Below, piece by piece: positions 15,001 to 23,222 of a DNA stretch of 64,000 nucleotides. The DNA is from Hydractinia symbiolongicarpus (lineage: Eukaryota > Cnidaria > Hydrozoa > Anthoathecata > Hydractiniidae), in assembly GCF_029227915.1 (NCBI RefSeq), contig NC_079883.1:5270001-5334000 (forward strand), written 5' to 3'. The position numbers and the translations under genes were made by a program. Position 1 is the stretch's first letter, and each line of letters opens with the position of its first letter. The notes under the pieces were generated by a model. The model saw only the letters and a list, made by a program, of their open reading frames with translations. It did no database searches and was not told the DNA's origin.

Positions 15001-18000
15001 AATGAAAGATTAAATAGAAAAAAATACAAGGTGGACACAGCTCCCACTATAGCCAATGAAGTGAGACAAGGGGCGACATCTTTCAAAAACTTTGACCATC
15101 TGTTGCTGGCTAAATTATTTGACCACAAGGAGCTTGTAGGAAGAAATTGTCGAGGAGTTAAAAAACCTGTGATTGATGGTTACAAACAAGATATTGTTAA
15201 AGCTTTTTGATGGAAGTTTTATCCAACCAACATGGCTGCACCTGGTGCATGGAGGGACTGCCAACGTGCAATTGATGAATTTATACGACGTAGCAACAGA
15301 ACGAAGAAAAATTATTAATCATGCATGTTGCAGTCATTTTCAGTTAATAACTTTTTTGTAAATATTTTTTTATAGATGTAAATATTTTTTATTTTTAGAT
15401 TTTTTTTAAAAAATATTACATTAAACATTAAACTGTTCTTTTTTATAAAAAAAATCCCTCACATTATTTTGTTGCTTCGATATTTAAACATCCCAACAAA
15501 AACATAACAATAATTTTAAAATTATACAGATTGTTGTCTGAGTTATAAAGCAATGGTTGTTGAAAAATAATCACCATAACTATAATTAGATATCATTCTG
15601 ACTCTGTGTTTGCGAAAGAACATGTTTGAAGTTATTTCACATAACGAGAGTAGCGAAAGCATTTAAAGAAGAGACAGAAAAGTTAAACTTAAAAATTTAT
15701 TTTTTAATTATAAACTAAATTAAAAAAAAATTAAATGGTGAATTAAAATTAATGTCTTATGTTTTTCTTTAATATAACTCGCGAGTAACATGATATATTT
15801 TTTTAAAGATTTACTTGCAGGTAGTTTATTTTACTCGCACTCGCATTGTACTCACTCTGAACTACTTTACTCGCATTTATTTGTACTCATACTCTCAAAG
15901 ATGTGTAGCTTTACTCGCGATCGGCACTGCATGCGGCAATCACTTTTAATGACATCAATGTAATGTAAATACACTGATTAGATTTATGCTGTAGCTGTTC
16001 TTTTTTAAGATAACCTTTATGTCTTTCTCCTGAATGACCATCTTAAACAGGTTTGACTGTAGACTGCAAACAGTTAAGCAGTGGTCATAAAAGTTTAACA
16101 ATTTAATAATAAAGATTGCATCAGAATGTTTGAATGAATTCTGATTTCAACACAAGCAAAGCAATCTACAAACCTGTTCATAGTTTTTTGGAAAATAGCT
16201 TTTCAAGATTGCTCGAAAAATGCTCCACAGCCTTGCAGATGTATGGGGCGGGTGAGGAACGTTGAAAATATAGCTTCTTGTAGCTATAATGATGTCTGTA
16301 CTATGAAACAATTTAGGCAAGGGCCGCAAACGCCGAAGAAATCAAGAAAATACATACAAATTGCTATTTACATCTGCTATCTAAATGCTTTTTTCTCCTG
16401 GCTAAATGTTTTGTTGCTACATTCAAACATTATTCCTTCTTCTTAACAAGCATGATTTAAACAATGAACTCTGGAGACTAAATTAAGCCAAGCATTTAAT
16501 TTTATTGTTTTGTAAGTAACCAAAAGTAAAAACGTGCCCAGCAGGAAAATCTTGGATCCAGTGAGAATGACATGCACCCAAATTTTGAGTGAGTTCCCTA
16601 ATTACTTCAAAATGGCTTGTCATAAATTGTAAGTAGCTTTCAAGTCTATCGTGCACCTATTAGCATTTCGCTATTTTTAAAAGTTTAAACGGTTATTCAG
16701 CACTAAATTTCAGCACTAAAATTTGTTTCTATGAAGCTTTATGTTCTTATATGAAAAAAATTATATTAAAAAATAATGTGTATCAAGGATCTGCGTCTTA
16801 GGTAAAATGCATAAAAATAAACAAAATAATGAATGATTACAGATTGTCTTTCTCATGTTTTTATAATATTTATTATCCATTTTCATCTTACCAATCATAG
16901 TGTGCATAATAAAATAAGCGGCAATAATGGGGAGGACAAAGTTTCATGTGCATTATTAATTGTATTTTTAATTTTTTTTTTGCATTTTTTGTAGCCACCT
17001 GTTGTTTGAAAGTATCGAATATAAAAAAGAAAAGAAAGAATGAATATCATTCAACCTAGATTGTTACATTTTTTACTGCTTCTTTTTAACAGCATTTATC
17101 AATTTAGTCCTGGGCACTTGTGAAATACATGTCAATAACTCGTAAGCATGAAACTTGCCATATTGTTCTATTATCAGAAGCAAATCATTTCAATATTCTT
17201 AATGTGACTGCGAAGATATAATTAGATTAGAATAACATTCAACACGAAAGAAAAATTTATCTCCAGAATCGTGTTTTTTAGAGAGATTGAGGAGATCGTT
17301 ATTGAGAGACAAAATTATTTCTCTCAATAACGCAGACAACTGAATTTCATTCGGTAATTATAGACTTTAAAATCATTTTTCAGAAGTGATGTTGGTTTGT
17401 TTGTTTGTTCAGAAGAAAGAGAGTTCGCTTGAAAGTTACGAGTCTGTTGAAAGGCAAATGAGGTTCTCCCTCGTTCTGGCTATCATATATAGCTTGCATT
17501 AGTGCGCACTTTCCCACAGTTGAGTTGAATATAATGCAAATCAGTTTAGACTGTGGCATAGTTCTAAATTAGACTGCTGATAAGTCAACAAAAAGTCAAC
17601 CACCAGTTTCTCGTTTAATTATATCGTTTGCCTTTTGTGCACGCTAGCAAGCACTGTGAATGCAGTAGCAAAAAGTACGCCCATTATACTTGTCGCATAC
17701 TCATGGAATACCCACAAAAGAAATTACTCGTACCCATACAGGGTGGCCAGCAAGATTTTAAAATGAAATTCCAGGAGTTTTCCAGGAATTTTAAACATAT
17801 TTAGGCATTTTTCCAGGACAAAATCAAATTTTTCCAGGACATTTTTGCTCTCAAAAACATTTTTACATTAGAATTGATAATGACAACACATTTCTACGTA
17901 AAATATAACTGTCAAAACTAAGTCGAACAAATGAAACAAAATTGATGGGACAAACAAAAATATGAATCAATGTTGAATGTTTTGTTTTTAGCAGCAAAGA

Positions 18001-20368
18001 TAAAAATTCTCTAGCAAAGAAGTTACCATTTACTCTTTTAGCACAATAAACGTCATCATAATAAGTCAAATTTTTGTCATTCAGGTGCTCAAAGAAAACA
18101 AAATAATGAATATAACACAACTCAAGTATTGTCTATATAAATCATATTATATATTATAGCTTTTTGTGCTCTTCTTCAAGGGTTTCTATTTGTTTACACA
18201 CTACTTCCAGCTCCTTTTCTTTTGCTTTCATGCAGTATACAAAGGAAGCTGCCTTGTTTTGGTTATTTTCAGCCAATATGGTTTCACTTATCAATCCTTC
18301 TTTCAATGATTCTATCGAATCGAGTAATGAGATTTTTAAGTTCTTGGCAGCTTGCAAAAAGTAAGAAAATATTTAAAAATATTGTTACAGACAAATGATT
18401 TGACATATTATAAGTATTGTATATTCTACTAGTGAAAAATTCCAGGACAGTTATCAAAAAACCTTCTTTTTCAAGGATTTTTGACCATAAGAAGTGTTTT
18501 TCCAGGTTTTCAAGGACACCCTTCCATTTTCCAGGTATTTCCAGGATTTTCCAGGTGCTGGCCACCCTGCCGTAGTTTAATACTTGTGTATAGTTACTCG
18601 CGATCGGCACTGTAGGCAATGGGGGGCGAGCAAGAATTATTTCAGTTTGAAGTTTTGAATCTAACCAAATAACCTAAGAGCCTAAGTACTAAATTTATTC
18701 CAATAATTTTAGAATTTGAATCATACCAAATTGGTAATCTCCTTTGTCATGGTTGTAAATCCTATTGTCATCTGTTTTCCATATGAGCCTTTGATGTGCT
18801 TGGATTTCTCTGAAAAGTAAAAATATTGCAGTGTTACTATCACCCTCATCACATCCAGAACAATTATCAATGGTGTGAATTTCACAAGATATGGCTACAA
18901 GTACTTCAATTCTTAGAAGTTCAAGGATTAAACATTGCCTGACAGTTCCCAAAATAACTCCTAAGATGAGTGGCACGAAATATGATTTCCTTGACTTTCC
19001 AGTTTTTTTTAACAACAGCTTCAAAATTTTATAATTTTAAGAGATTTAGGATGTTTTGTGCTCAAAGTTAATGAGAAAACACTTAAAACTGTTGCAAGGT
19101 TAATATATGCTACAAGAAAATTTATAATTTAAAATAATGGTCACAAATGGTTCTCTGATTTCGTATTTCGCTTTTTTTAAAAAATTTTTGGAAGCTTTAT
19201 CAGACATAAGATATTAAAGATTTGTATGTGCCATTAATCGCACGCCTAAACAAATATGTGTGTGGGAAAGAAGGGCGTGCGTGCTCTCACAAAATGGTCT
19301 GTATAAGTCAATAAAAACTTACAATATAAAGAAGACATTACATTGCGAGGACTAAAGGGTCTTAAAGCCTTGGCCATGATTGTGTTATCATCACTTAAAG
19401 ACATTTCAATGGATTTTAAAAAATGTCCAACAAATTCTACTTAGTAATGAATGTTTTGTCCGCTCGTCAGGTTTTCTACTTTTTATGATCAAATTTTTAA
19501 ATAGATTTAAATATATTAAAAAATATTTGTAAATGTTTCCTACATCAATTGTGAATAAAATTTTCATCAATGACATGTCTTCCCAGAGCTGATTTGTGTA
19601 TGTACTAAACCTTTAACCAATAGCTTTCAGGGGATTTTTAAAACCTGCACTTTAGATTTTTCCTTAACTCGCCTCTAAATAAAGTTTTGTTTACAGTAGG
19701 CAATATTCACAAACTGCTTTCACAACTCTTCCATCCTGAGCCACATAGTCAATGGAGATTAACTGTATTTTAAACGTAAATTCTGCCTTTTCTGTTACCA
19801 TTTTGTGAAAAAACGAAAGAAATTTTTAGCCTTTCACTTTATCAAGGTACTACAAAATTCTTCTGGGTGCACAAATTTGCACGCATGCTTAATTATTATA
19901 TGTAGAGAGATGTGCATATTTTACATGGCTAGCCTCACAAATATCGAGAGATATACCCTGTCTATTATTTCCAGGAGGGGCCATGGCTTAGATGGAGAGT
20001 CCTAGAGTATTTAATGCTCATTTTGAGCGACGCAGACTCAATTAGGGTCTGCGCTCTACTAGACAACTCCCAGCAACATCCAACGGCCCACACAGTGTGC
20101 CATCTTCCCAATTTCCCTCACATGGCTTGGGTTAACCCGGGGCTATGGTAACATTCACTCGCCCATGTTGAATCGCCGTCAAGAGGAATCGAACCCCGGT
20201 CTCCCGCACAGAGTACGAGAGCTGTAACCACTAATCTACAGCGCCATGTCTTAAAAAAACCCTCCTAATTAAGCAGTAAAAAGCTAAATGCCTCTATCAA
20301 TAAATTAGAAATCTTTACCTCTCTATTAGAGGCCTCACTCGTATACCAACTTGAATGTTTGTGTCCAT
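1..20368 (-). CDS. CENPE: CENP-E-like kinesin-7 motor, 5' part of gene, runs off the left edge
   Basis: Plus-end-directed kinetochore microtubule motor used in chromosome congression (family knowledge). Exons, 5' to 3': 20319-20368, 18727-18809, 13842-13931, 13339-13457, 12958-13011, 11509-11647, 11348-11415, 10594-10668, 9624-9675, 9452-9536, 8485-8611, 7778-7825, 6946-7017, 6411-6458, 4547-4582, 3565-3636, 2449-2632, 2026-2106, 1225-1698, 476-667, and 1-83 (partial). All junctions are GT-AG and phases agree, giving 744 codons. The motor domain is near residues 4-330: P-loop GQTASGKT at 81-88, switch I NERSSRSH at 189-196, switch II DLAGSE at 230-235, and [11 protein letters not shown] after it. 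A short segment with the CENP-E-specific RR.TWCPG motif (414-421) follows, then heptad-rich coiled coil from about 475. The motor resembles CENP-E more than other kinesins, for example [10 protein letters not shown] after the first strand. Exons 14-16 are the least certain, and a missed microexon there is possible. Confidence 0.93.
331..420. repeat. Degenerate dispersed repeat, copy A (related to 7078-7245)
   Basis: Starts CAACTAGACAACCGCCTAAG and ends with TTTTATAGTCTCTG. The same order of words occurs at 7078-7165 in the same orientation. It lies in the last visible intron of the kinesin gene. Copy B continues into a tRNA-like tail, so both are probably relics of one SINE family. Confidence 0.6.
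476..1698 (-). CDS. CENPE: CENP-E-like gene, exons 19-20 (coiled-coil rod)
   Basis: Exon 19 (1225-1698, 474 nt) and exon 20 (476-667, 192 nt) encode Glu/Lys/Leu-rich heptad sequence without proline apart from one near the start, as expected for the long extended rod of CENP-E. Exon 19 has the form of repeated L-x6-L leucine spacing, such as [15 protein letters not shown]. The last exon in the window (1-83) continues the coiled coil, so the rod and the kinetochore-binding tail lie outside. Confidence 0.88.
835..1125. repeat. Dispersed repeat copy 1, shared with 32335-32635
   Basis: Contains TCCCTAGTTACCCAC, AAGTTATTTGGCCTCAAA, GCAATGGCTTC, CGTGCCGTAACGTC and ATAAAGATGTAT in this order. The same words in the same order and orientation occur near 32350-32625. 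The copies differ by many substitutions and small gaps, so this is an old interspersed family. It lies in the intron between kinesin exons 20 and 19. Confidence 0.7.
2449..2632 (-). CDS. CENPE: CENP-E-like gene, exon 17 (post-motor phospho-switch segment)
   Basis: The exon encodes a basic stretch [12 protein letters not shown] (Thr at residue 417) followed by a Ser/Asn-rich low-complexity linker. Vertebrate CENP-E has RRVTWCPG at the same distance after the motor; its Thr422 is an Aurora kinase site and RVTW docks protein phosphatase 1 (established knowledge). The Aurora-type RRxT is kept here, but Val of the docking motif is Gln. The exon ends one base into a codon and joins exon 18 in phase. 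Confidence 0.9.
2633..6945. other. Introns around kinesin exons 14-16, no further element recognised
   Basis: Between exon 17 and exon 13 the coding parts are three small exons (3565-3636, 4547-4582, 6411-6458). The rest is AT-rich intron. A short dispersed motif (ATCTAACCAGAGAACCTAAG) at about 4161-4180 recurs near 18659, 24960 and 53670. No open frame here has convincing coding character. Confidence 0.5.
7078..7245 (-). repeat. Decayed tRNA-derived SINE, copy B
   Basis: The right half reads, on the minus strand, like a worn tRNA: a B-box-like GGGTTTAGACCC and an anticodon-arm-like CCTGTGCAGAAGG stretch. The left half matches 331-420. It lies between kinesin exons 13 and 12. Decay is too great to name the tRNA of origin. 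Confidence 0.45.
9452..9675 (-). CDS. CENPE: CENP-E-like gene, exons 9-10 (switch II and alpha-4)
   Basis: Exon 9 (9624-9675) encodes [17 protein letters not shown] with the switch II DLAGSE motif that senses the gamma phosphate. Exon 10 (9452-9536) encodes [17 protein letters not shown], the switch II helix that contacts tubulin; most kinesins have NINKSL where this protein has AFINTSL. The intron between them is only 87 bp, one of the shortest in the gene. Confidence 0.92.
12619..12924. mobile_element. 306-bp non-autonomous hAT-like element with 5-bp target duplication
   Basis: The ends are CAGCGTTGC at the left and GCAACCCTG at the right, inverted with one mismatch, and both sides are flanked by GCATA (12614-12618 and 12925-12929). 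CAG...CTG ends fit the hAT superfamily, some of which make 5-6 bp duplications. It contains diverged copies of GGAGATTTGAGG and has no coding capacity. It lies in a kinesin intron, its right end 33 bp from exon 5. Confidence 0.75.
13339..13457 (-). CDS. CENPE: CENP-E-like gene, exon 4 (ATP-binding P-loop)
   Basis: This exon holds [16 protein letters not shown], the nucleotide-binding P-loop of the kinesin motor, then the loop leading to [16 protein letters not shown]. All P-loop residues needed for ATP binding are present, so the motor looks catalytically competent. It begins with a split Gly codon shared with exon 3 and ends on a codon boundary before exon 5 ([17 protein letters not shown]). 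Confidence 0.93.
14325..15929 (+). mobile_element. 1.6-kb terminal-inverted-repeat DNA element carrying a BEN-domain ORF
   Basis: The left end CAGTGCCGATCGCGAGTAAA is repeated inverted at the right end (15905-15929). Similarity between the two ends extends about 100 bp inward as scattered GCGAGTA words, typical of transposase-binding subterminal repeats. The body contains the ORF at 14557-15318. No transposase is visible, so it is non-autonomous or uses an unrecognised enzyme. A hAT affinity is suggested by the CAGTG end only. No clear target duplication was found. It lies in kinesin intron 2. Confidence 0.75.
14557..15318 (+). pseudogene. BEN-domain protein ORF with one in-frame TGA stop
   Basis: The frame opens at 14557 and runs 217 codons to TGA at 15208-15210. 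The same frame then stays open for 35 more codons to TAA at 15316-15318. Visible parts: a Ser/Pro-rich N-terminus (about 35-75), a short coiled coil with an [16 protein letters not shown] heptad run (about 95-110), an acidic patch (DDSDEA, IDDDDF), then a BEN-like C-terminus with [19 protein letters not shown] followed by a lysine-rich helix. The region after the TGA ([20 protein letters not shown]) has the aromatic and W..C pattern that ends BEN domains, so the stop cuts the domain. BEN domains bind DNA or chromatin proteins. Decay or stop readthrough are both possible; decay is more likely. Confidence 0.6.
15930..17738. other. Intronic stretch between two elements, no gene seen
   Basis: Lies in kinesin intron 2 between the BEN element and the hAT-like element. 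It holds a small hairpin at about 17308-17340 (GTTATTGAGAGA arms) and no open frame of coding quality. It may be the interior of an older element that ends at the third terminal copy at 18590-18616. Confidence 0.4.
17739..18569. mobile_element. 831-bp non-autonomous hAT-like element with captured exon
   Basis: Perfect 14-bp inverted ends CAGGGTGGCCAGCA / TGCTGGCCACCCTG. Both subterminal regions carry many TTCCAGGA words (at least five on the left, seven on the right), as in hAT elements where the transposase binds clustered short repeats. An 8-bp target duplication is not evident, so the insertion is old or rearranged. The centre holds a coiled-coil-coding stretch (18154-18357, minus strand). 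Confidence 0.7.
18154..18357 (-). pseudogene. Coiled-coil exon-like fragment inside the hAT-like element
   Basis: 67 codons, rich in Glu, Lys and Leu, ending in [10 protein letters not shown] and a stop. The coding stretch is preceded by a plausible splice acceptor (TTTTTGCAAG at about 18352-18361), so it looks like the last exon of some host gene picked up by the element. It cannot be a kinesin exon: it would fall inside the motor domain between exons 2 and 3 and ends in a stop. The donor gene is not recognised. Confidence 0.4.
18590..18616 (-). repeat. Third copy of the CAGTGCCGATCGCGAG terminal repeat
   Basis: TTACTCGCGATCGGCACTGTAGG is the inverse of the left end of the BEN element including its flank CCTA (from 14321). 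The match to the left end is therefore longer than that of the nearer right end at 15929. It is separated from the hAT-like element by about 20 bp. This suggests a longer composite element or two related elements inserted close together. Confidence 0.65.
19975..20246 (-). repeat. tRNA-derived SINE in kinesin intron 1
   Basis: Read on the minus strand from 20246, the head resembles a tRNA: GGCGCTGTAGATTAGTGG, with A-box-like TAGATTAGTGG at 20228-20238 and a perfect B box GGTTCGATTCC at 20185-20195, spaced as in a pol III internal promoter. A tRNA-unrelated body of about 190 bp follows. The exact 3' end is uncertain. It sits just inside intron 1, about 70 bp from kinesin exon 1. Confidence 0.8.
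20319..20368 (-). CDS. CENPE: CENP-E-like gene, exon 1 with start codon
   Basis: The exon encodes [16 protein letters not shown] plus two bases of the next codon, followed by donor GTAAAG. The IQVGIRVRP stretch is the first beta strand of every kinesin motor. The split codon joins exactly to exon 2 (18727-18809), which opens with [14 protein letters not shown], so the start at 20368 is favoured over the ATG at 19408, whose exon cannot join exon 2 in phase through a good donor. The exon lies about 2.85 kb from the divergent PRPF38B-like start at 23223. Confidence 0.9.
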
Positions 20369-23222
20369 TATTATTTATTGCCTATAATATAAAACAGCAA
20401 TGCCATCTAAATAAAATTAAGCTGAATGTGTAAGTGCCAACGAGAGTCAGAGTATTACAAGAAGCAAATACAATTTCATGTTCATGTTAACCAATATTTT
20501 CTTCTAAAACAACGAAAACACAGTCATCTATGGCTTTAAAATATGAAACTTTTAAAGCTAACATTTCAATCTCAAAATGTTTTTAACATAATAGCACTGA
20601 ACATTGTAAACACTAGGGCATTGGGTGTTTTTTTAAGAGATAAGCTGTATTCGTTTTACAGATACTACACCTCTATAAATATCTTCCTCCAACAATACAC
20701 TTTTGCCCGGTACATCAGACAGAGGGTGCTGTTTTAGCATGCAGAACAGTAGTACAAGTTTCACAGCAGGGAATTTCAACCAATGAGTAAAGAAGTTGTA
20801 GTGATGTAATTAATTAAACTTTAAAATTATACTGACAAACAATATTTATATGTAATTAAATTATGGAAAGTTAAAAGTTATTAATGATGTACAATGCTAA
20901 AATCAAAACGTGAAAATCATTACTTAATATAATATTCTGATAGATTTTTTTTATATTTTACGTATTTTCCTGTCTTAAGGATATCAACCATATCAGCGCA
21001 TAAAATAGCATTTTCAATTGTAAAATAATTACCTTTAAGATCTTGTTGATCATATTTTTTTAACAAACGTTATCACACACCCCAGTGTTAATAATGATTT
21101 TGGTTTTATTGTAAAGAAATTACCCAACCAAAGCTAATTCAAAGCCAACCTGTACATTCTAGCTAAATCAATTGACTTCTAACAATGGTAATAGATTATG
21201 ACCTAGACTAAGATATCATCAACACAGCTAAGATGTAATTTTGAAAATATTACCAATTATCTGTTCAGTCATCGTCATTGAATAATATAAATATTATCAT
21301 GTCATGAACAAGCGAGTTTATTCTAGGCTACGTTATGACAGCTACAGCTGTCATCGACAGGCAATGATCATAATCATCTTTGGCTATTAATTATTTGAAG
21401 AGATAATTAGAGGATTGAAATTAACCATTAAAGTATTTAACTTTTTCACTGACCCAGATGGAAGAAATAGGTTGATTAAGATTGTACTATAAAGTATATA
21501 ATTAAAAAAGAAAATTGTTCAGTGACGAATTAGCTGCAAAATATCTTTTTGTTTTTCACATAAAACGAACATGTAGAGAATTTAAAATATGGAATGTAAG
21601 CATATTAAAAACCAGACAGTTATTTTAAATTCTTTGCAGTAACGAGCTTTCCTGAGAATAAACACTGAATATTGCATTCTGATTGGTTAAAGTTTACCGT
21701 GAAATATTTCACCACTAGGAAGTAGGAACAGCAAAGTGAATTTTTCGAAGCAAAATAAAGACAAATAAAACTGCATATGCTAAGATACATTTTCCGTTTA
21801 ATCCATTTCATAAAAATCCTTCTTTAGGGCTTTAAAGAAATTCAAATAAATCAGAATGCATCAATCTACACTCCATATAGTTTAAACCTCAAATGATGTT
21901 TTCTTAAGAAGAAATCTACAGGTAAAGAATTCTCTTTACCAAACTCTAGCATCTTTTTTGCTGCCACGCGAATAGGCGACTTTAATTGTGACGTGTGTTG
22001 TTTATAATCCCCAAACCTCTTACGCAAATCGACAGGCAAAATAATGTGCAGGCAGTAAGCCGTGGACCAGTCCTTTCAAAACTTTATTTTCGGGTAGAGC
22101 CATCTTTTGATCTTGAAATTAGATTATAGCTTGCATGTAGTTTAGATTTAGATCATATATCAGTGAAAAATGCTACAGTACAAAAGTTTTTAACCATAAT
22201 TTGACTTTCTTTAACCCCCCCACAGGTCTGCATTTTTTTGCCTTTCGATTTTTCTGATTTTTTTTGCACATGCTCAAGAATCCCGTAAAAACGTAAACAT
22301 TGAAACTCATCTGTTGGGAAAGCCAAAAAAGCTATATATACACCACACATCACATTGAAAAAGTTATCTAATAGATAATTCAGTGAATGATTCATCTACA
22401 TTCATGGAAACAATTGCTTTCCAGTTATTGGAGATAAGATTTAACTAAAGAGTTAACTACCTCACAAATTCTATATGGGACAGTTCGACGAGTAAGATGG
22501 TCTACAAAGATTTTAAGTTTAAAGAGCATAATGGAAGTACTTAGTTTGCTTCGCACAGATAATTTTTTGTTAAATTTTAAAAAGGGTAATATCAAAAAAG
22601 GTCTAAAAATATGAGAATAAATATGCATAAAGGAACACAGCACTGTTATTGTTCGTTCTGGTCGTGACGTACGTCTGTATGTTGTTGCTATTCTTTTTTG
22701 GTTTTGGCGCTATAAAAAACATACGGTGCCGAGTTTACCATTTCAAAATTGCAGCCGAAATAAATATAAACTTACTTGGAAAGGGGGGTGAAATTAGAAA
22801 TTTCTGTAACCAAACCTTTGTATCATGCTGATTATAAAAGGGGTTGAGGAAAAATAATTTTCAGAACATAATTTTTGTTTAAATAAACTTTCACAATTTT
22901 CGAGTCCTGAGATTATACCTTAAATTTTTGAATTTCCGATTTCGTCCCGCGGACGTTCTTTTAACAAGAAAGTTAAAGCAGAAATGGCGACACTGGCAGG
23001 CCATATTATATTATTTTGCTTTTTATTCCGTTTACAAAGCATCGTATACCCTAGCTTGGTGTTTGTCAGATGTATATCATACTTAAAATGGGTATAGATT
23101 ACGATGAGAATTTTTAGTGTTGGTCTGAACTCTTTGTCTCCGTATTTTTGCTAATCAAATTTCATGTTGTAAAAAAAGTTTATCTGTTCTATTTTAGACA
23201 AAAGCAAAATTATCACACCAAG
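20369..23222. promoter_or_regulatory. Intergenic region between the divergent kinesin and PRPF38B-like genes
   Basis: The two start codons point away from each other 2.85 kb apart, so both promoters should lie here. The sequence is AT-rich, without a TATA box I would trust. An inverted CCAAT box (CTGATTGGTTA) is at about 21679-21689, and a small palindrome (TGACAGCTACAGCTGTCA) at about 21338. One unexplained open frame (21866-22103) is listed separately. Confidence 0.35.
21866..22103 (-). CDS. Unrecognised small open frame, possibly a frameshifted or spliced small gene
   Basis: On the minus strand an ATG at 22103 opens a 27-codon frame (MALPENKVLKGLVHG...) ending at TAA. A second frame overlaps it and stays open for about 68 codons to TAG at 21866-21868, with basic, well-mixed composition including LRKRFGDYKQHTSQLKSP and AAKKMLEFGKENSLPVD. 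The second frame looks more coding than most AT-rich noise here but has no ATG near its start. A frameshift, an unseen upstream exon or chance could explain this. No family recognised. Confidence 0.25.

Noticed and set aside
19318-19408. Alternative kinesin first exon beginning at the ATG at 19408, with ALRPFSPRN resembling the RP motif
   Set aside because: Its good donor (GTAAGT) leaves a phase that gives a stop or wrong frame with exon 2, and 20319-20368 gives the canonical IRVRP strand in phase.
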